From the NCBI RefSeq assembly GCF_000224415.1, contig NZ_AFXQ01000017.1, forward strand, positions 1 through 64,000: DNA of 64,000 bases, given 5' to 3'. Under the pieces are notes generated by a model. It did not search any database. It was not told the DNA's origin and saw only the letters and a program-made list of their open reading frames with translations. Position numbers and translations under genes: made by a program. Shown piece after piece: positions 52,354 through 62,267 of this stretch. The first letter of the stretch is position 1, and each line of letters starts with the position of its first letter. The DNA is from Citricoccus sp. CH26A (GTDB lineage: Bacteria > Actinomycetota > Actinomycetes > Actinomycetales > Micrococcaceae).

Positions 52354-54219
52354 GCATCCTCCTCAGATCGCGACAACGTCACCCTCCATTCTAGGTTGTT
52401 TCACGTGAAACCGCAGATCTCGGCCCTCCGCGCGGGTCGGGGAGGGCGTCTACGGGCCTTTGAGGGACGACACCTCTTGCACGGCACCACCCGTGAACCG
52501 AAAGGCGCATCCACCTCCCATGAGAAGTATGAGGGGTGTTCCACGTGAAACGTGTCCCGAGAGGCGTTCCGTAGGGTCAGAACGGCGTTATCGGTTGTCC
52601 CGCTCGCGAGAGTTCACTGTGCTGCTGTGTCGCGCTGTGCGAGGGCGACTCGAATAGCGTTTCACGTGGAACAGGAGACACGAGTTGACCGGTCCCGCCA
52701 ACAGCACCACCAGGCTCCGCCCACTGGCCCACTCATGCCACGTCCATGGGTCGTTCCCAACGCGGACGGTGGGCGCTCCCCGCGGGAGGCTAATGAGATG
52801 ACAGGGATTTCCCGATTCACCCCCGCGGCCTAGGGCCCCGAGGGTACTGCTGCCGATCCTTCGACGGCTACCCGGAAACGTCCACGTGGCGAACGCCATA
52901 CCTCCACGCCGCGAGTTCTGACGCGATGACTGGAACCTGGGGCACCGTTCCACGTGAAACACCGTAGGCCGGCCCGGAGGTCATGCGCCCCTCCGCCGGC
53001 TATCACCACGTGGGCTGGTCAGTTCGCCGGTAGACAGAGAGGATGTCTGAATGCGTCGATAAAGGCACGGCGACACCGCCTCCAAACATGCCACGTTTCC
53101 CTCCCGGGGACGCCCAGGATTGAATGTGGGCAGTCGGTCTCCGCCGCGAACGGGGTTCCGCTTGTGGACGAGACGCCGTTCTCGCGCGCGAGGCGCCGGT
53201 CTGGTTCCACGTGAAACACCCGCCCCTGATCCCGTCGCCGTCCCCGCGAGGGTGTGGCCAGCTGGCTGGGGGGTGTTTCACGTGAAACGACCGTGCTCAT
53301 CGCTTACTGGAAGACCCTTCTCCGGTGATGCCCCCGTGGCTGCTCGCAACGGGTGACGCCGTAACCAGAACCATCCGCGCGCCAGCCAGTGCGATCACCC
53401 GTCGAGGGTCTTTGTGGACTCGAGAAGAAACGCCCCCGTCCTCGGCGCGGACAACCGCTTCATATACAACGTCCACCTGCCTGAGACCCCAGTGGGTCTG
53501 CACTCCAGACCCTGATCGAGGGTCCGGGCCTCCTCGACATCACCGTGAGGGATAGTGGACCGAGGCCACCCCCTGGTACTCCATCATCCCGAGGCTTCGC
53601 GCGAGGTCATCGCTCCGCGACGTGTCCACGCGCAGGGGAAGAAGTGGACGAGCCAGGTACTGACGACCCGATCGGCCCATGCAGTTCGAGGGCGGTTTCA
53701 CGTGAAACGGTGCTCTTTCCTCCCGGAGACGGGAGCTCGGAGCGCAGGGAGCTAAGTGCGCAGCCGCCAACGCCGCCGCTCCCTGGCCCGCCACCCTTGG
53801 GCGGTGCTGTCCCTACCGCGGCTCTGGTGCCACCGATGCCATGAAAGAGCCGACCCGGTACCCGCGACAGCCGCCTCGGGGCCCGGTGTGCCGAACGCTG
53901 GCCTGCACCACCGAGTGCGTTTCACGTGTAACCAAAGCGAGGGAAATACCCCAGGTCGATCAGAGATCATGCTGACCGTCAGAGAGCAGGAATGCATGAC
54001 TCATCACGGTGGGGGACGGCCCTATCGTAGGGCTTCACGTGAGACTACCCAGCGTTAAGTGACGCGGGGTAACTCCCGAGAAGTCTGTTTAGTAGACAAC
54101 CTCAAACACTTGACAACCAAACAGCCCATCAGGGACGCCGGCGCACCTCGTGCTTCACGACGTGAAGCCCAGGACGACGAACCGCTGACTAGACGAGAGC
54201 ACTGCCTCCAGCCGGTCAG
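52354..54219. other. parB-parA gap carrying the parS array
   Basis: About 1,870 bases between two genes that are usually neighbours. I found no frame with codon bias, ribosome binding site or protein features; short frames up to about 100 codons overlap on both strands. The stretch holds eight or more parS sites and a palindrome GCTTCACGACGTGAAGC at 54152-54168. The parA stop is at 54220, so this gap is downstream of parA and upstream of parB, and must contain the parB promoter. Confidence 0.7.
52397..54046. repeat. parS centromere array
   Basis: Sites compared with TGTTTCACGTGAAACA (matches of 16): 52397-52412 (15), 52537-52552 (14), 52658-52673 (14), 52946-52961 (14), 53203-53218 (14), 53274-53289 (15), 53694-53709 (14), 53918-53933 (13), and a weak one at 54031-54046 (12). 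All keep the CACGTG core. Spacing varies from about 70 to 420 bases. ParB loads here and spreads, and SMC is recruited in other bacteria. Confidence 0.93.
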
Positions 54220-55173
54220 TCAGTACCCGGACGCGTGACCTCGTTCGGCGATCTCCACCGCAGCCTCCCGGTAGGAGAGGGCTCCCGTCGACTGGGGATC
54301 GTAGGTGAGGACCGACTGCTGGTAACTCGGCGCCTCTGAGATCCGGACATTGCGCGGGATCACTGCACTGAGCACCTCATTGGGGAAGTGCTCACGGACT
54401 TCCGAGGCCACCTGCGTGGCCAGGTTCGTCCGACCGTCGTACATGGTCAGCAGGATCGTGGAGACCCGCAGCGCGCCATTGAGGTGCTTCTGGATCATCT
54501 CGATGTTCTTGAGGAGTTGGGACAGGCCCTCCAGGGCGTAGTACTCCGTCTGGATCGGGATGAGGACCTCACCGGCCGCCACGAACGCGTTGACCGTGAG
54601 TAGCCCCAGGCTCGGGGGGCAGTCGATGAAGACGAAGTCCAGGCGCGGCAGCCCCTCCCTCTCACGGTGCGCGAAGTACGACTTCAGCGCGCGGGACAGG
54701 CGCTGTTCCCGGGCCACGAGAGAGACCAGTTCGATCTCGGCTCCGGCAAGGTCGATCGTCGCGGGCGCCACGATCAGGCCGTCGACATCGGGGCACGGCT
54801 GAACGACGTCCGCCAGGGGCAGCTCGTCGATCAGTACGTCGTAAACACTGTCAACATCGGAGGTGTGCGGAATGGCCAGGGCGGTGGAGGCATTTCCTTG
54901 TGGATCGATGTCCACCACCAGCACCTGCATCCCGGCGCGGGCCATCGCGGCGGCCAGGTTCACGCTGGTCGTGGTCTTCCCGACCCCGCCCTTCTGGTTC
55001 GACACCGTGATGATGCGCGTCTCACGCGGCCTGGGGAGCTTCCGGGAACGCAGCTTGGCCCGGCGGCGGCTCTCCTGGGCGGCCTCCGGAGTCAACGGGG
55101 TCAAGCCCTCAGGACCCCCGTCGGACACCACGGACGGCTCAGTTCCACGTGCAACACCTGACTCATCGGTCAA
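54220..55173 (-). CDS. parA: Chromosome partitioning ATPase ParA
   Basis: A 317-residue Soj-type ATPase that moves ParB-parS complexes. The deviant Walker A is QKGGVGKTTT (Lys61, Lys66), followed by VVDIDPQGNAST and FIDCPPSLGLLTVNA. The first 50 residues are a disordered, basic tail (RRRAKLRSRKLPRPR). It lies after rsmG in the same direction, 76 bases away. The beginning of the gene contains a parS-like site. Confidence 0.97.
   Translation of the reverse strand: MTDESGVARGTEPSVVSDGGPEGLTPLTPEAAQESRRRAKLRSRKLPRPRETRIITVSNQKGGVGKTTTSVNLAAAMARAGMQVLVVDIDPQGNASTALAIPHTSDVDSVYDVLIDELPLADVVQPCPDVDGLIVAPATIDLAGAEIELVSLVAREQRLSRALKSYFAHREREGLPRLDFVFIDCPPSLGLLTVNAFVAAGEVLIPIQTEYYALEGLSQLLKNIEMIQKHLNGALRVSTILLTMYDGRTNLATQVASEVREHFPNEVLSAVIPRNVRISEAPSYQQSVLTYDPQSTGALSYREAAVEIAERGHASGY
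55141..55156. promoter_or_regulatory. parS-like site inside the start of parA
   Basis: AGTTCCACGTGCAACA matches 13 of 16 positions of the parS consensus and lies over codons 6-11 of parA. ParB binding here could affect parA expression; the match may also be chance under coding constraint. Confidence 0.4.
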
Positions 55174-55249
55174 GAAAACAACCTCCCGAGGTTGATAAGA
55201 CAGCGACCTCGATCATCGAACGGATCGATCGGCGTATCCAGCCTACTGC

Positions 55250-55924
55250 TCAGCGGCCCCGCCCGACGGCGACCCGTACGACCGTGGTCGGTTCGGCGAG
55301 CAGGTCCCCACCCACGGTCTCGATCACCGGGGCGGAACACTTGTGCTTCTTCAGCACCTTGGCGGCCGTCCGGACCTCGTCGGCGGCGCTGCGCCCCTTG
55401 ATCGCCAACAGTTCCCCGCTGCCCTGGAGCAGTGGCACGGTCATCGGCACGAGGGTCTTCAGGGCGGAGACGGCACGAGCCGTGACCACGTCCACGACGA
55501 CGTTGCCCACCACCTGTTCGGAGCGGGCCCGGACAACGTCAACGTTCTCGAGGCCGAGGTCATCCACCACCATGTCCAGCCAGGCGACCCGACGCTCCAA
55601 CGGTTCGATCAGGATGAACTGGCAGTCCGGACGGGCCAGGGCCAGGGCGAGACCGGGCAGGCCGGCACCGGAGCCGACATCGGCCACCAGCGCACCCTCC
55701 GGCAGCAGGTCACCGACGACGGCACAGTTCAGCACGTGCCGTTCCCACAGGCGGGGGACCTCACGCGGGCCCAGCAGGCCCCACTCGATCCCGGTCGACG
55801 CCAGGTGCTCCACGTAGCGCCGGGCCAGGTCGAGACGATCTCCGAAGAGCTCCTCGGCCGCCTCCAGCAGGTCACCGGACAGCGCCGGCGGCTCCTGGAC
55901 GCCTTCCTCGATCGGATCAGTCAC
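55250..55924 (-). CDS. rsmG: 16S rRNA (guanine(527)-N7)-methyltransferase RsmG
   Basis: A 224-residue methyltransferase that modifies G527 of 16S rRNA. ALVADVGSGAGLPGLALALA is the SAM loop, RHVLNCAVVGDLLP precedes it as in the family, and RAVSALKTLVPMTVPLL follows. The start overlaps the end of the jag-like gene by eight bases. Confidence 0.96.
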   Translation of the reverse strand: MTDPIEEGVQEPPALSGDLLEAAEELFGDRLDLARRYVEHLASTGIEWGLLGPREVPRLWERHVLNCAVVGDLLPEGALVADVGSGAGLPGLALALARPDCQFILIEPLERRVAWLDMVVDDLGLENVDVVRARSEQVVGNVVVDVVTARAVSALKTLVPMTVPLLQGSGELLAIKGRSAADEVRTAAKVLKKHKCSAPVIETVGGDLLAEPTTVVRVAVGRGR

Positions 55925-56603
55925 CGGCGGAGACCACCACGTGCCGGCGGGGTCCTTCGCCCTCGGACTCGCTCACCATGCCTGCGTCGGCGATGACGTC
56001 GTGGACGACCTTGCGCTCGTAGGCACCCATGGGCTTGAGGTGGACCGGTTCACCGGTCTGGCGGACCTGCTCCACGGCGTCCTGTGCCTCGGCCTCGAGC
56101 TCGGTGGCCCGGCGGGCCCGGTAACCGGCGATGTCCAGGACCAGACGGGAGCGGTTGCCGGTCGCGGAGAGCACGGCAAGACGGACGAGCTCCTGCAGGG
56201 CCTCCAGGCCCTTCCCGTCCCGGCCCACGAGGTCGCGGAGGCGGTCATCCCCGTCCTCGGCGATCACGGACAGGTAGGTGCGGCCGTTGCGGACCTCGAT
56301 GTCGATGTCCCCGTCGATGTCGGAGATGTCCAGGAGTTCCTCGACGTAGTCGGCGGCGATGTCACCCTCCTCCTCGAGGCGTTTCGCCGTCCTGGATGCG
56401 GAGGCCTCCGACCCGTCCGGGTCGTCCGCACCGGAGCCCTCGGAGTCCTCGACGGAGTCAGCCGCGGCCTCGTCGACCGTGGTGTCCGCAGGCTGGCCGA
56501 CGGTGTCGACCACGGCGCGCTCGACCGACTCATTGGCGACCTCCACGGAGTCCGTGGTCTCCGGGACGTCCCCGTGGGGCGATGCTGACACGTCGGTCAT
56601 CAC
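55917..56603 (-). CDS. jag: KH-R3H RNA-binding protein (Jag/KhpB)
   Basis: A 228-residue RNA-binding protein. An acidic disordered N-terminus (1-75) is followed by a KH domain (VRNGRTYLSVIAEDGDDRLR, DLVGRDGKGLEALQELVRLA) and an R3H domain (GAYERKVVHDVIADAGMVS). Homologues act in cell-division and envelope gene control. It overlaps rsmG by eight bases and yidC by four, within the yidC-rsmG block. Confidence 0.93.
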   Translation of the reverse strand: MMTDVSASPHGDVPETTDSVEVANESVERAVVDTVGQPADTTVDEAAADSVEDSEGSGADDPDGSEASASRTAKRLEEEGDIAADYVEELLDISDIDGDIDIEVRNGRTYLSVIAEDGDDRLRDLVGRDGKGLEALQELVRLAVLSATGNRSRLVLDIAGYRARRATELEAEAQDAVEQVRQTGEPVHLKPMGAYERKVVHDVIADAGMVSESEGEGPRRHVVVSAGD

Positions 56604-57571
56604 TTTCTCCTCTTCTTGGTCTGCCGCTTGGGCTGCTGGCGCTGGCCGGCCTGCTGCACCCGGGCAGCCTCCGCCTCGGCCTTCGCCGCAGCCTCCTGGG
56701 CGGCCTTGCCCACGGGCGGCAGTCCCTTGGCCGCGCGTCGCTCATTGAGCTCGCGCTCGGCCAGCGAACCGGGGGTCGGGTTGTTGCGGATGATCCACAG
56801 CTGCTGCCCCACGGCCCAGAAGTTGGTGGCCGTCCAGTAGATGAGCACGCCGATGGGGAAGTTGATGCCACCGATGCCGAACACCAGCGGGAGGATGTAG
56901 AGCATGAACTTCTGCGACTGGGCGAACGGCCCGGTCATCGCCGCCTCGGACATGTTCTTGCTCATCAGCATCTTCTGCATGTAGAACTGCGAGGCCGTCA
57001 TGAGGATGATCATGACGAGCGAGACGATGATGACGGCCACGTTCAGGTTCTCGCCCATCGAGCCCAGGAACGTGGACTGCATGGGCGCGCCGAGGAAGAT
57101 GGCATCGCCGAAGGACCGGATCTGGTCCGCGCTCAGGGCGGCCTCGCCCTCACCCCGTTCGGCAGCCGCTCCGGCCCCGGAGAGGATCTGGAACAGCGCG
57201 AAGAAGAACGGCATCTGCACGAGCATCGGCAGGCAGGCCGCGAACGGACTGGTGCCATGCTCCTTGAACAGGGCCTGCTGCTCCATCGCCATGGCCTGAC
57301 GGGACAGCTGATCGGTCTTGCCCTTGTACTTGGCCTGCAGCTTCTGGATCTCGGGCTGCATCGCCTGCATGGCACGCTGCGACTTGATCTGCTTGACGAA
57401 CAGCGGGATCAACAGGGTGCGGACGAGGATCACCAGCAGGATGATCGACAGCGTCCAGGTGAGACCGCTGTTGGGGTCCATGCCGAGCCAGTCCAGGACG
57501 GTGTGGAAAGCACCGAGGATCCAGGACATCACCCACTTGAAGGGCCAGAGAATGATTGCGAAGAAGTCCAT
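56600..57571 (-). CDS. yidC: Membrane protein insertase YidC
   Basis: A 323-residue Oxa1/YidC insertase without the large outside domain, as in Gram-positive bacteria. It has five helices; GPLTWTLSIILLVILVRTLL-like first core helix (with the groove Arg in VRTLLIPLFVK), then PEIQKLQAKYKGKTDQL, and FGIGGINFPIGVLIYWTATN near the end. The C-terminus is basic (PKRQTKKRRK), a ribosome-contact tail. Overlaps jag by four bases. Confidence 0.96.
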   Translation of the reverse strand: MDFFAIILWPFKWVMSWILGAFHTVLDWLGMDPNSGLTWTLSIILLVILVRTLLIPLFVKQIKSQRAMQAMQPEIQKLQAKYKGKTDQLSRQAMAMEQQALFKEHGTSPFAACLPMLVQMPFFFALFQILSGAGAAAERGEGEAALSADQIRSFGDAIFLGAPMQSTFLGSMGENLNVAVIIVSLVMIILMTASQFYMQKMLMSKNMSEAAMTGPFAQSQKFMLYILPLVFGIGGINFPIGVLIYWTATNFWAVGQQLWIIRNNPTPGSLAERELNERRAAKGLPPVGKAAQEAAAKAEAEAARVQQAGQRQQPKRQTKKRRK

Positions 57572-57577
57572 GGTCTC

Positions 57578-57943
57578 CTACTGCTCCTCCGGCGGATCCG
57601 GCGGAATGACGGGATGGTTCAGGTCAATGATCTTGGGTCTGCGTCCCGGTGGCCAAATCCTGCGACCGGGCGGGACGGCGTCGACCCCGCCGCTGGACCA
57701 CGGGTGGCACCGGGCCAGCCGGCGGGCCGAGAGCCACGCACCGCGCGTCGCTCCGTGGACGTGCACCGCCTCCAGCGCATAGGCCGAGCAGGACGGGAAG
57801 TAGCGGCACACCTGGCCGTAGGTCGGCGAGATCACCGCACGGTAGGCCATCAGCAGCCAGCCGAGCAGCATCGACGGCAGGGCGCGCAGCGGTCCCCAGA
57901 CGGTGGATCCCGGCAGGGTCGTGAAGGGGGACTGGTCGGTCAC
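57578..57943 (-). CDS. yidD: Membrane protein insertion efficiency factor YidD
   Basis: A 121-residue Yid[21 protein letters not shown] and [20 protein letters not shown], with GVDAVPPG at the end of the core, are the family blocks with the conserved cysteines. It helps membrane insertion next to YidC. Starts four bases inside the end of rnpA and lies seven bases before yidC. Confidence 0.95.
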   Translation of the reverse strand: MTDQSPFTTLPGSTVWGPLRALPSMLLGWLLMAYRAVISPTYGQVCRYFPSCSAYALEAVHVHGATRGAWLSARRLARCHPWSSGGVDAVPPGRRIWPPGRRPKIIDLNHPVIPPDPPEEQ

Positions 57944-58326
57944 GGTGCTGTCACCGCGGTCCGGCGTCGGCCCTCGGCCTTGCGCAGTGCGGAGGACAGG
58001 GCGGAGTCCAGGTCCTTCTTCAGGCTGTCCCAGTCCGCCTCGCCCGACGGCGGCAGGGCGCGCACCACGATCGTCGCGCCCGGGTGCCCCCTGAGGGGGC
58101 CGTTGAACTGTTCCGCGACCGCGGCCCGGAGCCGGCGCTTGACCCGGTTGCGGGTCACCGCGTTCCCGACCGCCTTGGAGACGACGAAACCGGCCCTGAG
58201 GGGGCCGGCGTCGGGATCCAGGGGGTAGGCGGACACGACAACGTTCCGACGCCCTGCCCGGGCGCCGGAACGCAGTGTCTGGGAGAAGTCCGCGGGGGTG
58301 CGTACCCGTCTGTCGCGGGGCAGCAC
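57940..58326 (-). CDS. rnpA: Ribonuclease P protein component
   Basis: A 128-residue RnpA that assists RNase P RNA in tRNA 5' maturation. [20 protein letters not shown] starts it and the RNR motif [15 protein letters not shown] lies in the middle. Coupled to yidD (four-base overlap) and 38 bases after rpmH. Confidence 0.96.
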   Translation of the reverse strand: MLPRDRRVRTPADFSQTLRSGARAGRRNVVVSAYPLDPDAGPLRAGFVVSKAVGNAVTRNRVKRRLRAAVAEQFNGPLRGHPGATIVVRALPPSGEADWDSLKKDLDSALSSALRKAEGRRRTAVTAP

Positions 58327-58364
58327 GCCGTCGTGTCCGCTCTACTGGCCAGCCTCAGGCTGGG

Positions 58365-58502
58365 TCAGGCGGACAGTTCGGTGCGGCCCTTGGAACGGCG
58401 GGTCGCCAGGATGGCGCGGCCGGCGCGGGTGCGCATCCGGGCGCGGAAACCGTGCTTCTTGGCACGGCGGCGGTTATTCGGCTGAAAAGTCCGCTTGCTC
58501 AC
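58365..58502 (-). CDS. rpmH: 50S ribosomal protein L34
   Basis: A 45-residue L34: [20 protein letters not shown], then [20 protein letters not shown] and ELSA. It starts with GTG. First gene of the operon running away from dnaA. Confidence 0.97.
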   Translation of the reverse strand: MSKRTFQPNNRRRAKKHGFRARMRTRAGRAILATRRSKGRTELSA

Positions 58503-59020
58503 TTTGAATTCTCCACAACGTGTGTATGCGCCCGGACCCGTTGTACCTGGGGGAAGAACCGGTAGACGCTCTGACTAGGACTTCCCCGTACGGGACTCCG
58601 GACCGTATGGGCTGGGCCCGGACCGGTGTCCGCCGGCTGTCGGCGCTCCGCGACCGGACCAGGAACACCTGGACGGTTCTGCGCATGCGCAATCAGCCCC
58701 ACGGGGACCAACCAAGTTTACGGAGGCCCACGAGCCAAGGTCAAATTGCCCTCGGGCCCACCGGGGCCCACGCACCCTTCCTGCGCCGTCCCCTCCGGTG
58801 CCCCTCGGCTCTCCCCTCGATGTCCCCGGGCCCTCGCGGAGCAGCACGCGCCACCGGCCATCGACACTCCCGGGCCCGTTGCAGCGAGTCCACATCCCCT
58901 GCCGCGTCATCCCGGGAGGGGAGCCACGGTCATCCACAGGGTTATCCACCCCCTGTGAATAACCCTGTGGATTACCGGTAGACTCGAGGCCTACCCCGTC
59001 AGGAAGGACCCCCACACCCC
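58503..59020. promoter_or_regulatory. rpmH-dnaA gap with DnaA boxes
   Basis: About 518 bases holding the divergent promoters. Near the dnaA end are four DnaA-box-like sites: TCATCCACA 58930-58938, TTATCCACC 58942-58950, TGTGAATAA 58954-58962 and TGTGGATTA 58966-58974. Their place just before dnaA suggests self-control of dnaA and part of the origin. The rest shows no gene. Confidence 0.8.
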
Positions 59021-60463
59021 ATGGTCGCAGATGAGGCTGTCAGCAGCTCGTGGCGCAAGGTGGTCCGTACCCTGGAGGAGGACGACAGGGTCTCTCCCCG
59101 GCAGCGCGGGCACATCGGACTGGCCCAGGCACAGGGGCTGATCGGCAATACCCTGCTGCTGGCCGTCCCCAACGAACTCACCCGCGAGGTGTTGCAGACG
59201 CAGCTGAAGGACTCCCTCGCGGCCGCGCTGCAGGACGTGTTCCGCACCGAGATCCTCTGCGCGTACTCGATCGATTCCACGCTCACCGCCCCCCTGGAGT
59301 CCGAGCCCCCGAGGCCGGCCCAGGCCGCACCGGTCCAGGAGATCCCCCTGGCCCGCTCGGCGGGTTCACCGGTGCGGTCGATGCCGCCGGCACCCGCCCC
59401 GGCGCCGCCGTCCACCTCCGACGAGACGAGCCGGCTGAATCCGCGGTACCACTTCGAGACCTTCGTGATCGGTTCCTCGAACCGGTTCGCGCACGCCGCG
59501 GCCAACGCCGTCGCCGAGGCCCCGGCCAAGGCGTACAACCCGCTGTTCATCTACGGTGAGTCCGGCCTGGGCAAGACGCACCTGCTCCATGCCATCGGGC
59601 ACTACGCGCGGCACCTGTACCCGGGGCTGCGGGTGCGCTACGTGAACTCCGAGGAGTTCACCAACGACTTCATCAACTCCATCCGCCACGACGAGGGCGC
59701 CAGCTTCAAGCAGGTGTACCGCAACGTGGACATCCTGCTCATCGACGACATCCAGTTCCTGGCGGACAAGGAAGCCACCGTCGAGGAGTTCTTCCACACC
59801 TTCAACACGCTCTACAACAACAACAAGCAGGTCGTGATCACCTCCGACCTGCCGCCCAAGCAGCTCTCCGGCTTCGAGGACCGGCTGCGCTCCCGCTTCG
59901 AGTGGGGGCTAATCACGGACATCCAGCCGCCGGACCTCGAGACGCGCATCGCCATCCTGCGCAAGAAGGCCGAGGCCGAGGGACTGACCGCTCCGCCCGA
60001 GGTCCTCGAGTACATCGCGTCCAACATCTCCACGAACATCCGTGAGCTGGAGGGGGCGCTGATCCGCGTCACCGCCTTCGCCTCGCTCAACAAGCAGCCC
60101 GTGGGCATCCAGCTGGCCGAGCAGGTGCTCAGGGACCTGATCACGGACGAGGATGCCCACGAGATCACGGCGCCCACGATCATCAACGAGACGGCGGCCT
60201 ACTTCAACCTGACGATGGACGAGCTGGTCTCGAAGTCCAGGACCCGGACCCTGGTCACGGCCCGGCAGATCGCGATGTACCTGCTGCGCGAGCTCACCGA
60301 GATGTCCCTGCCCAAGATCGGCCAGGAGCTGGGCGGTCGTGACCACACCACCGTCATCCACGCGGATCGGAAGATCCGCGAACTCATGGCGGAACGGCGC
60401 ACCATCTACAACCAGGTCACCGAACTGACGAACCGGATCAAGCAGCAGCAGCGCTCACGCTGA
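59021..60463 (+). CDS. dnaA: Chromosomal replication initiator DnaA
   Basis: A 480-residue initiator. Domain I is residues 1-85 (SSSWRKVVRTLEEDDRVSPR), a Pro-rich linker to 135, and the AAA+ part has Walker A YGESGLGKTHLLHAI (Lys185) and Walker B ILLIDDIQFLADKEA. Domain IV holds the DNA-reading signature GQELGGRDHTTVIHADRKI. Flanked by DnaA boxes on both sides. Confidence 0.98.
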   Translation: MVADEAVSSSWRKVVRTLEEDDRVSPRQRGHIGLAQAQGLIGNTLLLAVPNELTREVLQTQLKDSLAAALQDVFRTEILCAYSIDSTLTAPLESEPPRPAQAAPVQEIPLARSAGSPVRSMPPAPAPAPPSTSDETSRLNPRYHFETFVIGSSNRFAHAAANAVAEAPAKAYNPLFIYGESGLGKTHLLHAIGHYARHLYPGLRVRYVNSEEFTNDFINSIRHDEGASFKQVYRNVDILLIDDIQFLADKEATVEEFFHTFNTLYNNNKQVVITSDLPPKQLSGFEDRLRSRFEWGLITDIQPPDLETRIAILRKKAEAEGLTAPPEVLEYIASNISTNIRELEGALIRVTAFASLNKQPVGIQLAEQVLRDLITDEDAHEITAPTIINETAAYFNLTMDELVSKSRTRTLVTARQIAMYLLRELTEMSLPKIGQELGGRDHTTVIHADRKIRELMAERRTIYNQVTELTNRIKQQQRSR

Positions 60464-61114
60464 TCGAGCTTGACCGCCATCGGCCGTCGCTGACCGCGGT
60501 CAAGTGAGCGACCTTCACCCTTAACTACAAGGTCGTTCCACAGGACGATCGGGGCCGATGGCGGCTTTACACCGTCGTTGTCCACAGTTATCCACACCTT
60601 TCCACAGGCTCAGGCCCGGTATTTCGTAGACCAACCCACAGCTGTGGATAAACCTGTGGATGCTTAAGTGGAGGACCGGGGTCGGGTTCTGGATAACCGG
60701 GTGGTCCCCTGTGAATTCACGGATTTCGGCGCCGAAGTTGTGCACAATGGACTCACAGGACGGCCGAAGAGGATCCACCGGGGCATCCACAGGCCCATCC
60801 GCGGCCCCGGGCCATCCAGGTGGGTTATCCACAGTTTCCACAGCACTTATTAACACTACTAATCCCTGTTAATAGAAAAATCCCAAGAACATTAACGCTG
60901 CGCCTCCGCACCGACCGGACCCCACCCTCGTCCACGCCGCCGCTGTCCCTGAATCACATCAGCGGCGATTTTTGTGTCATTCGCGGCATCGGCGAGTCAC
61001 GGTAAGCTGACACGGCACCCGGTCATCGGTGTGTACGAGGGGCTCCAGGCGGGTGGACGTCCCGGTGGAGCCGAACGACAAGACCTGCCGTCTGCGAGAA
61101 AGGCGGATACTTCT
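60464..61114. other. Replication origin oriC (dnaA-dnaN gap)
   Basis: DnaA boxes: TTGTCCACA 60578-60586, TTATCCACA 60588-60596, TTTCCACAG 60599-60607, TGTGGATAA 60643-60651, TGTGGATGC 60655-60663, TTGTGCACA 60738-60746, TTATCCACA 60835-60843. Right after the last is an AT-rich stretch at about 60847-60897 with TTATTAACACTACTAA and GTTAATAGAAAAATCC, the likely unwinding element. The rest leads to the dnaN promoter. Position between dnaA and dnaN is that of actinobacterial origins. Confidence 0.92.
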
Positions 61115-62245
61115 GTGAAGTTCACCGTTGAGCGGGACATCCTGACGGACGCCGTGTCCTGGACCGCCCGATCCCTGTCGCCCCGCCCCCCGGTGCCGGT
61201 CCTGTCAGGACTGCTCATCACCGCCGAGGACGGTCTCGTCTCCATCGCCAGCTTCGACTACGAGACCTCGGCGCAGCTGGAGATCGAGGCGGACATCGAG
61301 ACCCCCGGCAAGATCCTCGTCTCCGGGCGCCTGCTCAATGACATCGTCCGATCGCTGCCGGCCGCACCCGTCACCGTCGAGACCGAGGGCTCCAAGGTCA
61401 TCGTGACGTGCAGGAACTCGCGGTTCGACCTGGCCACCATGCCCGTCGAGGAGTATCCCGCCCTCCCCGAGCTGCCCGAGTCGGCTGGCACGGTGGACGG
61501 CACTGCCTTCGCCCACGCCGTCGCGCAGGTCACCGTCGCCGCCTCGAAGGACGACACCCTGCCCATCCTCACCGCCGTGAAGCTGGAGATCGAGGGAGAC
61601 CGGATCACGTTCCTGGCCACGGACCGTTACCGCCTGGCGCTCAAGGAACTCACCTGGTCCCCGGCTGACCCCTCGATCTCCACCTCACTGCTGGTGAAGT
61701 CCCGGACACTGACTGAGGTCGCCAAGTCCCTGGCCGGCGGCGGGGACCTGGAGCTCCGCCTGCCGAAGGAGACCTCCACCTCGGACCTGGTCGGCTTCTC
61801 CTCCGGCGGCCGCCGCACCACGAGCGTGCTGGTGGACGGCGAGTACCCCAAGATCCGTGCCCTGTTCCCGGAATCGAGCCCGATCCACGCCGTGGTGGCG
61901 ACCGGCCCGCTGGTCGAGGCCGTGAACCGCGTGAAGCTCGTCGCCGAGCGGAACACCGCCGTGCGGATGGTGTTCACCGACGGCCAGGTCGCCCTGGACG
62001 CCGGTACCGGCAACGACGCCTCGGCCAACGAGTCACTGGATGCGGCCCTCGAGGGCGATGAGATCACCGTCGCCTTCAACCCCTCCTACCTGGGCGAGGG
62101 ACTGAACGTCATCGACGCCCCCTACGTGCGGTTCTCCTTCACCACCGCTCCGAAGCCGGCCCTGATGACGGCCCAGCAGGAGCCGGATGCACCGGAACAG
62201 GACGACTACCGGTACCTCGTCATGCCGGTTCGCCTGACCCACTGA
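61115..62245 (+). CDS. dnaN: DNA polymerase III sliding clamp (beta)
   Basis: A 376-residue clamp. [50 protein letters not shown] and the ending RYLVMPVRL are typical. The GTG at 61115 was chosen since the family starts with KFxVERD; upstream residues in the frame are unrelated. Followed by recF after 22 bases. Confidence 0.98.
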   Translation: MKFTVERDILTDAVSWTARSLSPRPPVPVLSGLLITAEDGLVSIASFDYETSAQLEIEADIETPGKILVSGRLLNDIVRSLPAAPVTVETEGSKVIVTCRNSRFDLATMPVEEYPALPELPESAGTVDGTAFAHAVAQVTVAASKDDTLPILTAVKLEIEGDRITFLATDRYRLALKELTWSPADPSISTSLLVKSRTLTEVAKSLAGGGDLELRLPKETSTSDLVGFSSGGRRTTSVLVDGEYPKIRALFPESSPIHAVVATGPLVEAVNRVKLVAERNTAVRMVFTDGQVALDAGTGNDASANESLDAALEGDEITVAFNPSYLGEGLNVIDAPYVRFSFTTAPKPALMTAQQEPDAPEQDDYRYLVMPVRLTH

Positions 62246-62267
62246 CGACAAGCAGGCCGCAAGCTTC

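Noticed and set aside
53545-53844. Short plus-strand frame of 99 codons in the parB-parA gap
   Set aside because: No ribosome binding site, runs through a parS site, Pro/Arg-rich shadow-like composition, overlapped by other frames.
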